A DNA stretch of 64,000 nt. Origin: Rhodoblastus sp. 17X3 (GTDB lineage Bacteria > Pseudomonadota > Alphaproteobacteria > Rhizobiales > Beijerinckiaceae). The notes beneath the pieces were generated by a model. That model was not told where the DNA came from, did no database searches, and worked only from the letters and a program-made list of their open reading frames with translations. Both the position numbers and the translations under genes were made by a program. Shown piece after piece: positions 37,223 through 46,950 of this stretch (position 1 is the first letter of the stretch; the number at the start of each line of letters is the position of its first letter). The stretch spans positions 1-64,000 of the forward strand of contig NZ_JASHHX010000015.1 in assembly GCF_030056575.1 (NCBI RefSeq), written 5' to 3'.

Positions 37223-39114
37223 TCCAGCCGTCGCGCCTCATTCCCGAACGCGCGCGTACAGCCGTCGTCGCGCTCTCGCTTCCCTGGCTCAAGTCGCGCG
37301 CGACGCGGGCTTTCGACAACAAATCCTTCCACAAGGCGCTCCGCATCTGGCTGATGGGCGCGCGCGCGGGGGACCGCGAAAGCGCTTTCCGGATCGGCTA
37401 TATTTACGAGAATGCGCTGGGCGTGCACTGGAACGCGGTCGAAGCGGCGTCCTGGTACCTTCGCGCCGCCGAGGCGGGGCATGTCGAGTCGCAATTCCGG
37501 CTGGGCCGCATCCTGTTGAACGGCGCCTCCAATGACATGGCCGAAAAATGGAAGCGCACCTTTCGCGATCCGGCCGCCGCGGCGGCGGTGTCGCGCGATC
37601 TCCTGGCGCGCGCCTCGCACCTTGAAGCCGATCCCGCCGCAGCAGTCGCCTGGCTGGAGCGGGCGGCGTCGGGCGGGGCCACGGAGGCTTTCGAGGTTCT
37701 GGGCGTCGTTTTCCTGGAAGGCCACGGCGTCGAAAAGGACCTCGACCGTGCGCGCGACTGGTTCGAGCGCGCAGCCGCCGAGGGTTCGGCCACTGCGCAG
37801 TTCAATCTGGGCGACATCTATTACCGCGGGCTCGGCGTCCCGACGGACCTTTCGCTTGGCGCCGATTTTTATGAGCACGCGGCTCTGGCGGGCCATGTCG
37901 CCGCCCAGATCGCCGTGGCGACCATTTACACCTCCGGCCAGGGCCGCAACGTCGATCCCGAATATGCCGCCTATTACATGGGCCGCGCGGCGGATGCAGG
38001 CGATCCCTACGCCTCGCTGATGTTCGGGCGCATGTGCCTCAATGGCGAGGGCCTTCCGGTCGATCTCGATCGCGCCGAGACGCATCTGCGCCGCGCGGCA
38101 AAGGCGGACAGCCTGCCCGCCATTCTCGCCCTTGCGGCATTTTACAGCCAGGGCGGGGCGGTCGTTCCCGATTTGCGCGAGGCGGCGACATGGTTCCGCC
38201 GCGCCGCGGAGCTTGGCGACGTCCAGGCTCAATTCACCATCGGCCGTTTCGCCGCGGAAGGAATCGGCATGCCCGCCAGCCTCGCCGAGGCGGCGCGCTG
38301 GTTCCTGCTGGCCGCCGAACAGGGCCATCCGATCGCCGCGCATAATATCGCAAGTTTCCTGAGCGGCGGCGCCGGCGTCGGGGCGGATCTGGGCGAGGCG
38401 CAGCGCTGGTATCGGTTCGCGGCGGAGAATGGCGTTCAGGAGGCCAAGGTCAGACTTGCGGGCCTGCATCTGAGCGGCGCCATGGGCGAGCCGGACGTCG
38501 GGCAGGCTGTGGATCTGTTGCGCGAGGCGTCCGACGCCGGCGATCGCAATGCGAAAACCCAGCTGGCGCTGATCTATCTGTCCGGCAACCACGGCAAGCG
38601 CGATCCGGCCAGGGCGGAGAAGCTGTTGCTCGACGCCGCGCGCGCCGGCAATGCGGATGCGGCGCTGCAGCTTGGACATTATTATTCGGGGCGGTTGGAG
38701 CCCGGCGTGACGCGACCGGCGGATGCGGTGAAATATTATCTGATGGCGGCGGAAGGCGGAAATTCCATGGCCCAGCATCAGGTCGGCGTCCTCATGTCCG
38801 GTGAAACCGCGTCCGACGCCCAGTTGGCGGAAGCGGTGAAATGGTTCCGCCGCGCCGCCGAAGCCGGCTATGCGCCCGCCCAGTTCCAGCTTGGGGTCAT
38901 GTTGTGCACGGGCCGGGGCGCGGCCAAAGATCTTGAGGAAGCGGCGCGCTGGTATGAGCGCGCCGCCGAAAGCCGCCACCAGCTCGCGATGTATAATCTC
39001 GGCGTCATGCTGTTCAAGGGCATGGGCGTCGAGGCCGATCCGGCCCGCGGCAACGAGCTGATCAAGGATTCCGGCATCGGCGCCGCCGCAGAAGGAAAAG
39101 GCCCCGCCGCCTGA
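37219..39114 (+). CDS. Large Sel1-repeat (SLR) protein coupled to the type I secretion genes
   Basis: A 631-residue protein made almost entirely of Sel1-like repeats of about 36 residues (for example A-x-x-W-Y-L-R-A-A-E-A-G-H-V-E-S-Q-F-R-L-G and A-V-K-W-F-R-R-A-A-E-A-G-Y-A-P-A-Q), perhaps 14-15 of them. No signal peptide or transmembrane segment is apparent, so it is probably cytoplasmic and works as an interaction scaffold. Its ATG overlaps the HlyD stop. Sel1 proteins mediate protein-protein contacts; coupling to an ABC exporter suggests a chaperone, substrate-presenting or regulatory role for secretion, which is inference. A terminator hairpin overlaps its stop codon. Confidence 0.85.
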   Translation: MIQPSRLIPERARTAVVALSLPWLKSRATRAFDNKSFHKALRIWLMGARAGDRESAFRIGYIYENALGVHWNAVEAASWYLRAAEAGHVESQFRLGRILLNGASNDMAEKWKRTFRDPAAAAAVSRDLLARASHLEADPAAAVAWLERAASGGATEAFEVLGVVFLEGHGVEKDLDRARDWFERAAAEGSATAQFNLGDIYYRGLGVPTDLSLGADFYEHAALAGHVAAQIAVATIYTSGQGRNVDPEYAAYYMGRAADAGDPYASLMFGRMCLNGEGLPVDLDRAETHLRRAAKADSLPAILALAAFYSQGGAVVPDLREAATWFRRAAELGDVQAQFTIGRFAAEGIGMPASLAEAARWFLLAAEQGHPIAAHNIASFLSGGAGVGADLGEAQRWYRFAAENGVQEAKVRLAGLHLSGAMGEPDVGQAVDLLREASDAGDRNAKTQLALIYLSGNHGKRDPARAEKLLLDAARAGNADAALQLGHYYSGRLEPGVTRPADAVKYYLMAAEGGNSMAQHQVGVLMSGETASDAQLAEAVKWFRRAAEAGYAPAQFQLGVMLCTGRGAAKDLEEAARWYERAAESRHQLAMYNLGVMLFKGMGVEADPARGNELIKDSGIGAAAEGKGPAA

Positions 39115-39127
39115 AGGCGCCGGGGCC
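39096..39127 (-). terminator. Terminator hairpin between the Sel1 gene and rfbA
   Basis: GGCCCCG at 39100-39106 pairs with CGGGGCC at 39121-39127, and CGCCT (39108-39112) with AGGCG (39115-39119) inside. Read on the minus strand the stem is followed by TTTTCC, so it best serves the rfb operon. It also covers the end and stop codon of the convergent Sel1 gene. Confidence 0.6.
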
Positions 39128-39162
39128 ATGAAAACAATTTGCGTGAGCGCGTTTTCGGCGCC

Positions 39163-40032
39163 TCAACGGCCTTTGAGAAGCTGCAAGAGATAGGCGCCAT
39201 AGCCGCTTTTCTTGAGCGGTTCGGCGAGCGTCCGCAGCTGTCGCTCTGAAATCCAGCCGGAAATATAGGCGATTTCCTCCGGGCACGCGACGCGGTAGCC
39301 CGTGCGCTTTTCCAGCGTCCGCATGAATTCGGCGGCTTCCAACAGCGAATCCGGGGTGCCGGTGTCGAGCCAGGCGAAGCCGCGGCCCATCTTCTCGACC
39401 CGCAATTCCCCGCGCTTCATATATTCGATATTGAGATCGGTGATCTCCAGCTCGCCGCGCGGGGAGGGCTTGAGATTGGCGGCCAGCTCGGTCGCCCGCT
39501 CGTCATAGAAATAGAGACCGGTCACCGCCCAGTTGGAGCGGGGATGTTTCGGCTTTTCCTCAATGGAGGTGGCGCGGCCGCTGACGTCGAACTCCACCAC
39601 GCCATAGCGGTCGGGATCGTGGACGTGATAGGCGAACACGCTGGCGCCGCGCGACACGGCGGCGGCGTTGCGCAGGATTCCCGGCAGCCCGTGCCCATAG
39701 AACAGATTATCGCCGAGAATGAGCGCCGACTTCTGGCCGGCGACGAAATCCGCGCCGATATGATAGGCCTGCGCCAGCCCCTCGGGGCGCGGCTGCTCGG
39801 CATAGGAGAGCTGGATGCCCCATTGCGTTCCGTCGCCGAGGAGGCGCTGGAACAGCGGCAAATCCTGCGGCGTGGAGATGAGGAGGATCTCCTGAATGCC
39901 GGCGAGCATCAGCGTGGTCAGCGGATAATAGACCATCGGCTTGTCGTAGATCGGCAGCAATTGCTTCGAGATGACCTGCGTCATCGGATGCAGACGCGTG
40001 CCGCTGCCGCCGGCGAGGATAATGCCCTTCAT
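39163..40032 (-). CDS. rfbA: Glucose-1-phosphate thymidylyltransferase
   Basis: A 289-residue enzyme making dTDP-glucose from dTTP and glucose-1-phosphate, first step of dTDP-L-rhamnose synthesis. The ATG at 40032 begins directly with [15 protein letters not shown], the nucleotide-binding loop, followed by [12 protein letters not shown] and Y-A-E-Q-P-x-P-x-G-L-A-Q-A. The earlier in-frame start would overlap rfbD. It is the last gene of the rfbBCDA operon, 13 bases behind rfbD. Also called rmlA. Confidence 0.95.
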   Translation of the reverse strand: MKGIILAGGSGTRLHPMTQVISKQLLPIYDKPMVYYPLTTLMLAGIQEILLISTPQDLPLFQRLLGDGTQWGIQLSYAEQPRPEGLAQAYHIGADFVAGQKSALILGDNLFYGHGLPGILRNAAAVSRGASVFAYHVHDPDRYGVVEFDVSGRATSIEEKPKHPRSNWAVTGLYFYDERATELAANLKPSPRGELEITDLNIEYMKRGELRVEKMGRGFAWLDTGTPDSLLEAAEFMRTLEKRTGYRVACPEEIAYISGWISERQLRTLAEPLKKSGYGAYLLQLLKGR

Positions 40033-40045
40033 CAATTGATCCGTT

Positions 40046-40957
40046 TCATGCAGGATTTTGCAATAATCGCGCGACACAGGCGCGGGTGGAGACGCGCCAG
40101 TCCGGCAGAGCGACGCCGAAGACGCGGGCGAGCTTGCTGTTGTCGAGGCGGGAATTGGCCGGGCGACGCGCGGGCGTGGGATAATCCGCTGTCGTTATGC
40201 GGCGCACGCGAACTGGCTTGCGGCCATGTTTTTCGGCCTCGGCGAAGATTTCCTCGGCGAAATCCGCCCAGACGGCTTCGCCGGAGCCCGTCATGTGGAA
40301 AACGCCGGACATGGCGGAATCGTCAGGATGGGCGAGGCGCTTGCGCGCGATGGCGATCAGGGCGTCGGCGATGTCGAGCGCCGAGGTCGGGGAGCCGTGC
40401 TGGTCGGCGACGACGGAGAGTTCGTCGCGGGTTTCGCCGAGTCGCAGCATGGTCTTGACGAAATTGGCCCCGAACGGCGCATAGACCCAGGCGGTGCGCA
40501 AAATGGTCGCGCCGGGGTTTTCACGCAGGACCGCCTGCTCGCCGGCCAGCTTGGAGCGGCCATAGGCTCCGATCGGGCCGGTCGGGTCGTCCTCGCGCCA
40601 GGGCCGATCGAGTGAACCGTCGAAAACATAGTCGGTCGAGAGATGCAGCAGCGGCAGGCCGCGTTTGGCGGCGACGCGAGCGACGGCGCCGGCGCCCTCG
40701 CCATTGATCCGCGTCGCGAGCTCTTCTTCGGATTCGGCCTTGTCCACAGCTGTATAGGCGGCGGCGTTGATGATGACGTCGCCCTCGACCGAACCGAGAA
40801 CGCTGGCGACTGCCGCCGGATCGGCCAGATCGAGGCCGGGACGCCAGCTGCGCCCGATGGCGGTGACGCTGACGTTCTGCGCGGCGCCGCGCTCGATCAG
40901 GGCGAGGGCGACCTGCCCATTGGTTCCGGTGACGATCATTCGCATCGCGCGGCTCAC
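40046..40957 (-). CDS. rfbD: dTDP-4-dehydrorhamnose reductase
   Basis: A 303-residue short-chain dehydrogenase that performs the final reduction to dTDP-L-rhamnose. The start GTG at 40957 overlaps the rfbC stop (GTGA). The N-terminal NAD(P) loop is T-G-T-N-G-Q-V, the D-L segment follows, and the Y-x3-K catalytic pair is in [16 protein letters not shown] is a typical RmlD motif. Overlap shows translational coupling with rfbC. Rhamnose would be used for lipopolysaccharide O-antigen or exopolysaccharide; no glycosyltransferase is in the window. Confidence 0.94.
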   Translation of the reverse strand: MSRAMRMIVTGTNGQVALALIERGAAQNVSVTAIGRSWRPGLDLADPAAVASVLGSVEGDVIINAAAYTAVDKAESEEELATRINGEGAGAVARVAAKRGLPLLHLSTDYVFDGSLDRPWREDDPTGPIGAYGRSKLAGEQAVLRENPGATILRTAWVYAPFGANFVKTMLRLGETRDELSVVADQHGSPTSALDIADALIAIARKRLAHPDDSAMSGVFHMTGSGEAVWADFAEEIFAEAEKHGRKPVRVRRITTADYPTPARRPANSRLDNSKLARVFGVALPDWRVSTRACVARLLQNPA

Positions 40958-41517
40958 GGGAAGATCTCGGGGAGGTCGCGCAGGCGCGGATGCTTCTTGT
41001 CCTTGTCGGACAGGGTCACGCCGCCGGGCGGGACCGGCCAGGCGATGCCGAGGTCGGGATCATCCCACGCGAGGCCGAGATCATTGGCCGCCGAATAATA
41101 ATTGGTGACCTTGTAGATGACTTCGGTGTCCGGCTCGAGTGTGACAAAGCCATGGGCGAAGCCGATCGGGATCAGCAACTGGCGCCAGTTTTCCGCCGAA
41201 AGCTCGACCGCGACATGCTGGCCATAGGTCGGCGAGCTTTTACGCAGGTCCACCGCCACGTCGAGAATACGGCCGCGGGTGACGCGCACCAGCTTGTCCT
41301 GGGCGAAGGGCGCGGACTGGAAATGCAGTCCGCGCAGGGTGCCGACCTGGGCCGAGAGCGAATGATTGTCCTGGATGAATTCAAGCGCGATGCCGGCCTC
41401 GGTGAAGGCCTTGCGGTTGTACACCTCGGAGAAGAAGCCGCGATGATCGCCGAATTTCTTCGGGGTGATGATCTTGACGTCGGAGATTGCGGTCGCTTCG
41501 ACCAATAACGTACTCAT
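40954..41517 (-). CDS. rfbC: dTDP-4-dehydrorhamnose 3,5-epimerase
   Basis: A 187-residue cupin-fold epimerase. The ATG at 41517 (AAAGGCGCCC upstream) gives the expected length; an upstream frame would extend into the rfbB gene. Family hallmarks are D-H-R-G-F-F-S-E-V-Y, Q-D-N-H-S-L-S, G-T-L-R-G-L-H-F-Q with the catalytic His, and G-F-A-H-G-F near the middle. It acts between RfbB and RfbD. It sits 14 bases after rfbB and overlaps rfbD. Confidence 0.95.
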   Translation of the reverse strand: MSTLLVEATAISDVKIITPKKFGDHRGFFSEVYNRKAFTEAGIALEFIQDNHSLSAQVGTLRGLHFQSAPFAQDKLVRVTRGRILDVAVDLRKSSPTYGQHVAVELSAENWRQLLIPIGFAHGFVTLEPDTEVIYKVTNYYSAANDLGLAWDDPDLGIAWPVPPGGVTLSDKDKKHPRLRDLPEIFP

Positions 41518-41531
41518 TGGGCGCCTTTCGC

Positions 41532-42599
41532 TTAGCTGGCCAGCGTGCCGAGCCTTTCGCCGCGATAGCGGCCGGAGCGGATGTCGCCCCACCACGAGCG
41601 GTTGTCGAGATACCATTGCACTGTCTTGCGCAGCCCGGTCTCGAAGGTTTCGCTCGGCCGCCAGCCCAGTTCGCGGTCGATTTTAGAGCAATCGATGGCG
41701 TAGCGCAGGTCGTGGCCGGGACGGTCGGTGACGAAGGTGATGAGATCGCGACGCGGGCCGATGGCGGAATCTGGCGCGAGTTCGTCCATCAGGTCGCAAA
41801 TGGCGTGGACGACGTCGATGTTTTTCCGCTCGTTGACTCCGCCGATATTGTAGCTCTCGCCGATCCGGCCCCTTTCGACCACGGTGAGCAGGGCGTCGGC
41901 GTGATCCTCGACGTACAGCCAGTCGCGGATGTTCTCGCCCGCCCCATAGACGGGAAGGGGCTTGCCTTCCAGCGCGTTGAGGATGATCAGCGGGATGAGC
42001 TTCTCGGGGAAATGATAGGGCCCGTAATTATTCGAGCAATTGGTCGCCACCGTCGGCAGGCCATAAGTGTGGGTCCAGGCGCGCACCAGATGGTCCGAGC
42101 CCGCCTTCGAGGCTGAATAGGGCGAATTCGGGGCATAGGGCGTGTCTTCACGGAACAGGCCGTCCTCGCCGAGCGAGCCGAACACTTCATCGGTGGAAAT
42201 ATGGTGGAAGCGGAAGGCCTCGGCCTCGTCCGCCGTCAGGCTACGCCAATAATGCAGCGCCTCCTGCAGCATGACATAGGTGCCGACGACATTGGTCTGG
42301 ATAAATTCGCCGGGGCCATCGATCGAGCGGTCGACATGGCTTTCAGCGGCGAGATGCATCACCCAGTCGGGGCGGAAGGATTCGAAGGCTTCGCGAACCG
42401 CCTTGGCGTCGCAAATATCGCCGCGCAGAAACTGATAGCGGGGATCGTTCGAAATCGGTGCGAGCGATGCGAGATTTCCGGCATAGGTCAATTTGTCGAA
42501 GACCAGAAGCGAATGCGGGGTCTCGCGAATGATGCGCCGCGCCACGGCGGAGCCGATGAAACCTGCGGCGCCAGTCACCAAAATACGTTTTGAAGCCAC
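41532..42599 (-). CDS. rfbB: dTDP-glucose 4,6-dehydratase
   Basis: A 355-residue extended SDR enzyme, first gene of the operon. It starts at GTG 42599 behind AGAGGCG. The NAD-binding loop is [18 protein letters not shown] is the dehydratase motif with the catalytic Asp-Glu pair, and Y-S-A-S-K-A-G-S-D carries Y-x3-K. It forms dTDP-4-keto-6-deoxyglucose. Order B-C-D-A on the minus strand with overlaps indicates a single transcript, ending at the hairpin near 39.1 kb. Confidence 0.95.
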   Translation of the reverse strand: MASKRILVTGAAGFIGSAVARRIIRETPHSLLVFDKLTYAGNLASLAPISNDPRYQFLRGDICDAKAVREAFESFRPDWVMHLAAESHVDRSIDGPGEFIQTNVVGTYVMLQEALHYWRSLTADEAEAFRFHHISTDEVFGSLGEDGLFREDTPYAPNSPYSASKAGSDHLVRAWTHTYGLPTVATNCSNNYGPYHFPEKLIPLIILNALEGKPLPVYGAGENIRDWLYVEDHADALLTVVERGRIGESYNIGGVNERKNIDVVHAICDLMDELAPDSAIGPRRDLITFVTDRPGHDLRYAIDCSKIDRELGWRPSETFETGLRKTVQWYLDNRSWWGDIRSGRYRGERLGTLAS

Positions 42600-42672
42600 G
42601 AAAACGCCTCTTTGTCAAAAACCGCCTCTTCCTATAGCGCAATGCAGCAAAGGGGAAGCCTTTTTTGCCGGG

Positions 42673-43293
42673 TCAGGCCTCCGGGCTGAAGGGCTTGCGG
42701 CCGGAAGTCAAGGCGTCGTCGAGCAGGTCGAGCCGGTCCTGCCCCCAGAAAACCTCGCCGTCCAGCACATAGGAGGGCGAACCGAACACGCCGGATTCCA
42801 GCGCCAGGGCGAGGTTGCGTTGATAGCTCGTCTCGGCCTCGCCGCTCTCGCCGCGTTGCAGCCAATGCGGATCGTAGCCGGCTTCATCGAGGATTTCCGC
42901 CAGAACTTTCGGATCGGCGAGATCGCGCTGGCGCTGGAAGGTCGCGGCGAAGGCGGCGGCGATGAATTTCTGCGGATCGGCGCCCGCGAGAGTCATGGCG
43001 CAGACGATTCGGTCGCCAGGGGCGGGATCGAAGGGCCAGAATTGCGGATGCAGGTGGAAGTCGAGGCCGCGCTTGTCCCGCCAGCGTTGCAATTCGAGAA
43101 TGCGATAGCGCTGGCGCGCGGGGTGTCGCTTGGCCAGTGGCAGGCCGCCGGATTCCGGAAAGACCTGCGAGAGCGCCACCGGACGATAATCCACCCGAAG
43201 CTCATGCTTGGCTGCGATGCCATGCAATTCGGCGTGGCCGATATATGCCCAGGGGCTGAGCAGGGAGAAATAGACGGTCAGATGACGGGCCAT
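42673..43293 (-). CDS. 2-hydroxychromene-2-carboxylate isomerase-like (DsbA/GST-kappa fold) protein
   Basis: A 206-residue thioredoxin-fold protein. The N-terminal V-Y-F-S-L-L-S-P-W-A-Y-I-G has Ser in place of a CxxC motif, as in the HCCA isomerase/GST kappa group, and the C-terminal G-V-F-G-S-P-S-Y-V-L-D-G-E-x-F-W-G-Q-D-R-L is diagnostic. Members isomerise aromatic breakdown intermediates with glutathione, but many have unknown substrates. It lies between the rfb operon and the beta-oxidation genes and is separated from the latter by a hairpin, so it is probably its own transcription unit. Confidence 0.82.
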   Translation of the reverse strand: MARHLTVYFSLLSPWAYIGHAELHGIAAKHELRVDYRPVALSQVFPESGGLPLAKRHPARQRYRILELQRWRDKRGLDFHLHPQFWPFDPAPGDRIVCAMTLAGADPQKFIAAAFAATFQRQRDLADPKVLAEILDEAGYDPHWLQRGESGEAETSYQRNLALALESGVFGSPSYVLDGEVFWGQDRLDLLDDALTSGRKPFSPEA

Positions 43294-43306
43294 CGGGGTT
43301 CTCGCC

Positions 43307-43335
43307 GAAAGAGGCGGCCCAAGGCCGCCTCTTTC
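43307..43335 (-). terminator. Hairpin downstream of the beta-oxidation operon
   Basis: GAAAGAGGCGGCC at 43307-43319 and GGCCGCCTCTTTC at 43323-43335 are perfect 13-bp complements around a 3-base loop. It begins 25 bases beyond the fadJ-like stop (minus strand) and lies just upstream of the next gene. There is no long U tract outside the stem. Confidence 0.6.
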
Positions 43336-43359
43336 CTTATCACAATTGAAGCGCTGCCG

Positions 43360-45567
43360 TCAGGCTGCGTCTTTTTTTGCCGAGAACCTGCCGTAGAAGG
43401 TCTCGCCCTTGGCCGCCATGTCGCGCAGTAGGGCTGGCGGGGCGAAACGCGGGCCGTATTTGGCGGCCAGCTTGTCACACAGGGCGACGAAAGCCTTGGT
43501 TCCCATGAAGTCGATATAGCTTAGCGCGCCGCCGGTGAAAGGCGCGAAGCCGAAACCGATGATTGAGCCGACATCCGCCTCGCGCGGATCGACCACCACG
43601 CCGTCCTCGACCGTGCGCGCGGCCTCGACGGCCTGCGTCACCAGCAAGCGCTGCTTCAGCTCGGCGACGTCGAGGCTGTCGGGGTCGAGCTTCCGAGGCT
43701 GGAGATCGGCGAGGCCCGGCCAAAGCACCTTCGGCCCGCTGGCGGGATAATCATAGAATCCCTTGCCGTTCTTGCGCCCGAACCGGCCAAGCTTGACGAC
43801 CATTTCCTCCAGCAACTTCTCCTGCGCCGGATCGACGGCCTCCGGCCCCAGATCCTTCTTGGCGGCCTGCAGGATTTTCCAGCCGAGGTCGAGCGCCACT
43901 TCGTCGTTGAGCGACAAAGGGCCGACCGGCATGCCCGCCATGCGCGCAACATTCTCGATCATGGCGGCGGGGACGCCCTCCATGAACATCAGGTGCCCTT
44001 CGCGGATATAGTTCAGCACGCAGCGATTGGCGAAGAAGCCGCGCGAGTCGTTGACGACGATCGGCGTCTTCTTGATGGCGCGGATGAAGTCCAGAGCCGT
44101 GGCCAAGGCGCGGTCGCCTGTCCTGGCGCCCAGGATCGTCTCGACCAGCAGCATCTTGTCGACTGGCGAAAAGAAATGCACGCCGACGAAATTTTCGGGC
44201 TTCGGCCAATTTTCCGCGAGAGAGGTGATGGGCAGTGTCGATGTGTTGGAGGCGAAGATCGCGTCCGGCCCCACCACGGCCAGCGCCTTGCCAATGGCCT
44301 CGGCCTTGACGGCGCGATCCTCGAACACCGCCTCGACGATCAGGTCGACGCCCTTGAGCGCGGAATAATCGGCGGTCGGCGCAATGCGCGCCAGCACTTC
44401 GGCCTTCTTGGCTTCGGTGCTGCGGCCCTTGGCGACGGCGGTCGAGAGCAGCTTGTCGGCATGCCCCTTGCCCTTATCGGCGGATTCCTGGTCGCGGTCG
44501 ATCAGCACGACCTCGATGCCCGCGAGCGCGGAGACATAGGCGATGCCGGCGCCCATGAAGCCGGCGCCGAGCACGCCAATTTTCTCGATGGCGACAGGCG
44601 GAACATTCCTGGGGCGGCGCGCACCCTTGTTCAGCTCGCCCATCGACACGAACAGCGTGCGGATCATCGCTTGCGCTTCCGGCGAGCGGATGATCTTGGT
44701 GAACCAGCGCGCCTCGACGCGCAGGGCGAGGTCCATCGGCAGTTGCAGCCCGTCATAGACGCTTTGCAGGATGGCGCGCGCAGCCGGGTAATTGTCGAAG
44801 GTTTCGCGGCGGTAGATGGCGTTGGCCGGCGGCCAGATCATCATGCCGCCCGGCGAGAAGATCTTCCCGGAAGGCGCCTTCCATCCTTGCACGTCCCAGG
44901 GCGCGACGCCCTTGCCGCCGGCCTTGATCCAGTCCTTGGCCTTCTGCACGATTTCCGCGCGCGGCGCCAAGGCGTGAACGAGATTCTTGGCCTTGGCGGC
45001 GGCGGGCTTGATCTGGTCGCCCTTGAGCAGCATCTGCAGCGCGTCGGGCGTCGGCATCAGGCGGGAGACGCGGGTGGTGCCGCCGGCGCCGGGGAACAGG
45101 CCGATCTTGATTTCCGGCAGGCCGACGCGGGTCTTGTCGTCATCGGCCATGACGCGATGATGGCAGGCGAGCGCAAGCTCGAAGCCGCCGCCAAGGCAGG
45201 TTCCGTTGATCGCCGCCGCCCACGGCTTTCCGCAGGTTTCGATCCTGCGATAGATGCGCGAGAGGTTGGAAATGGCGGCGAAAAAGGCCAGCATCGCCTT
45301 GTCGGCTCCGTCCCGCTTCGCGGCGTCGCGAAAAGCGCGGCCCGAGGCTTCGAGCATGGTCAGGTCGGCCCCGCCGGAAAAGCTGTCCTTGCCCGAGGCG
45401 ATCACGACGCCCTTCACTTCGGCGTCCGCCGTGGTGGCGTCGAGCGCGGCTTCCAGCTCGCTCATCATCGTGGCGTCGATGAGGTTCATGCTCTTGCCAG
45501 GCGCGTCCCAGGTCAGGAGGGCGATGCCGTCGGCGTCTTTCTCAAGGCGGAATTGGGTCAGGTTCAT
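43360..45567 (-). CDS. Bifunctional enoyl-CoA hydratase/3-hydroxyacyl-CoA dehydrogenase (FadB/FadJ-like)
   Basis: A 735-residue multifunctional beta-oxidation enzyme. The ATG at 45567 begins M-N-L-T-Q-F; a longer frame adds unrelated residues. The N-terminal hydratase/isomerase domain (1-190) has S-G-G-A-D-L and N-G-T-C-L-G-G-G-F-E-L-A. The NAD-binding dehydrogenase domain (about 310-490) shows G-V-L-G-A-G-F-M-G-A-G-I-A and H-F-F-S-P-V with the catalytic His. Two C-terminal helical domains complete it. It is the last gene of the acyl-CoA dehydrogenase-thiolase-FadJ set; hairpins separate it from the thiolase gene. Confidence 0.92.
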   Translation of the reverse strand: MNLTQFRLEKDADGIALLTWDAPGKSMNLIDATMMSELEAALDATTADAEVKGVVIASGKDSFSGGADLTMLEASGRAFRDAAKRDGADKAMLAFFAAISNLSRIYRRIETCGKPWAAAINGTCLGGGFELALACHHRVMADDDKTRVGLPEIKIGLFPGAGGTTRVSRLMPTPDALQMLLKGDQIKPAAAKAKNLVHALAPRAEIVQKAKDWIKAGGKGVAPWDVQGWKAPSGKIFSPGGMMIWPPANAIYRRETFDNYPAARAILQSVYDGLQLPMDLALRVEARWFTKIIRSPEAQAMIRTLFVSMGELNKGARRPRNVPPVAIEKIGVLGAGFMGAGIAYVSALAGIEVVLIDRDQESADKGKGHADKLLSTAVAKGRSTEAKKAEVLARIAPTADYSALKGVDLIVEAVFEDRAVKAEAIGKALAVVGPDAIFASNTSTLPITSLAENWPKPENFVGVHFFSPVDKMLLVETILGARTGDRALATALDFIRAIKKTPIVVNDSRGFFANRCVLNYIREGHLMFMEGVPAAMIENVARMAGMPVGPLSLNDEVALDLGWKILQAAKKDLGPEAVDPAQEKLLEEMVVKLGRFGRKNGKGFYDYPASGPKVLWPGLADLQPRKLDPDSLDVAELKQRLLVTQAVEAARTVEDGVVVDPREADVGSIIGFGFAPFTGGALSYIDFMGTKAFVALCDKLAAKYGPRFAPPALLRDMAAKGETFYGRFSAKKDAA

Positions 45568-45593
45568 CGTTCTATCCCCGAAATCTAGATGTT

Positions 45594-45618
45594 TTTTTGA
45601 CCGCATGGCGGTCAAAAA
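45594..45618. repeat. Perfect inverted repeat in the thiolase-fadJ spacer
   Basis: TTTTTGACCGC at 45594-45604 and GCGGTCAAAAA at 45608-45618 are perfect 11-bp complements around ATG. Both arms end in A/T tracts, so it could act as a bidirectional terminator, an attenuator or an RNA-processing site between fadA- and fadJ-like genes. Confidence 0.5.
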
Positions 45619-45654
45619 GTCCCGCGCATCAGCTCGGCGTCGCATTCGCTCCTA

Positions 45655-45679
45655 ACCGGCCCTCATGGAGAGGGCCGGT
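45655..45679 (-). terminator. Hairpin directly behind the thiolase gene
   Basis: ACCGGCCCTC at 45655-45664 pairs perfectly with GAGGGCCGGT at 45670-45679 across a 5-base loop. It begins 9 bases beyond the thiolase stop on the minus strand. No U tract follows, so it may partly attenuate or stabilise the upstream mRNA rather than stop transcription fully. Confidence 0.5.
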
Positions 45680-45687
45680 CGCTCGCG

Positions 45688-46896
45688 TCAAACGCGTTCG
45701 ATGACGGTCGCCGTGCCCATGCCGGCGCCGATGCAGAGTGTGACAAGGGCGAGCGTCTTGTCGGTGCGCTCCAGTTCGTCGAGCGCGGCGCCGAGGATCA
45801 TCGCGCCTGTCGCGCCGAGCGGATGGCCCATCGCGATGGCGCCGCCGTTCGGATTGACCTTTTCGGGGTCGAGGTCGAAGGCCTGCAGATAGCGCAGCAC
45901 GACAGCGGCGAAGGCCTCGTTGATCTCGATGAGGTCGATGTCCTTGAAGGACAAGCCGCTGCGGGCGAACAATTTGTGCGTGACGTCCACCGGGCCGGTC
46001 AGCATCAGCGCCGGCTCCGAGCCGATATTGGCGAAGGCCCGGATCTTGCCGCGCGGCTTGCAGCCGAGCATGGCGGCGGCGTCCTTGTTGCCGATCAGCA
46101 CGGCCGAGGCGCCGTCGACGACGCCGGAGGAATTGCCGGCGTGGTGGACATGGTTGACGCGCTCGATCTCGGGATGGGCCTGGATCGCCACGGCGTCGAA
46201 ACCGCCCTGTTCGCCCATCATCTGGAAGGAGGGCTTGAGCGCGCCGAGCGACTGCATGTCCGCGCTGGGCCGCATGTGCTCGTCGCGGTCGAGCAGCGCT
46301 ATGCCATTGCAATCCTTCACCGGCGCGATCGATTTGTTGAAGCGTCCCTCGTCCCAGGCGCGCGCCGCGCGCTTCTGGCTCTCGACGGCGTAGGCGTCGC
46401 AGGCCTCGCGCGAAAAGCCATATTTGGTGGCGATGAGATCGGCCGAGACCCCCTGCGGCATGAAATAGCTCGGCACAGCGATGGACGGATCGACCGGCCA
46501 GGCGCCGCCCGAGGCGCCGATCCCGAGACGGCTCATGGCCTCGACGCCGCCGGCCACGGCGACGTGCTGCTGGCCCGAGATGACCTGGGCGGCGGCGAAA
46601 TTCACGGCGTCGAGGCCCGAGGCGCAGAAACGGTTGATCTGCAGGCCGGGAACCTTGTCGCCATAGCCCGCCGCGAGCGCCGCGGCGCGGCCGATATTGC
46701 CGCCGGCCTCGCCGACCGGATCAACGCAGCCGAGGATGACGTCCTCGACGACGGAGGGGTCGGGCAGGGAGCGTTCGCGCAGGGAAGTCAGCGCGCTGAC
46801 CGCGAGGCCCAGGGTCGAGACCTCATGCAGCGCGCCGTCAGGCTTTCCGCGCCCGCGCGGCGTGCGAACAGCGTCATAAATGAAAGCTTCCGTCAT
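45688..46896 (-). CDS. Acetyl-CoA acyltransferase (thiolase, FadA-like)
   Basis: A 402-residue thiolase cleaving 3-ketoacyl-CoA to acetyl-CoA and a shortened acyl-CoA. The nucleophilic Cys is in [11 protein letters not shown], the His in [15 protein letters not shown] and the second Cys in [10 protein letters not shown]. The N-terminus A-V-R-T-P-R-G is typical. A good ribosome binding site (GAGGAAA) precedes the ATG. It lies between the acyl-CoA dehydrogenase and the FadJ-like gene in one direction, forming a complete core beta-oxidation cycle. Confidence 0.93.
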   Translation of the reverse strand: MTEAFIYDAVRTPRGRGKPDGALHEVSTLGLAVSALTSLRERSLPDPSVVEDVILGCVDPVGEAGGNIGRAAALAAGYGDKVPGLQINRFCASGLDAVNFAAAQVISGQQHVAVAGGVEAMSRLGIGASGGAWPVDPSIAVPSYFMPQGVSADLIATKYGFSREACDAYAVESQKRAARAWDEGRFNKSIAPVKDCNGIALLDRDEHMRPSADMQSLGALKPSFQMMGEQGGFDAVAIQAHPEIERVNHVHHAGNSSGVVDGASAVLIGNKDAAAMLGCKPRGKIRAFANIGSEPALMLTGPVDVTHKLFARSGLSFKDIDLIEINEAFAAVVLRYLQAFDLDPEKVNPNGGAIAMGHPLGATGAMILGAALDELERTDKTLALVTLCIGAGMGTATVIERV

Positions 46897-46950
46897 GACG
46901 TTTCCTCGTTGGAATGATCTTTTCTTCTGCGCCTGAACTGGCGGACCGCC

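Noticed and set aside
37168-39129. A 653-codon minus-strand frame
   Set aside because: Complement of the Sel1-repeat gene; its apparent repeats only mirror the Sel1 repeats.
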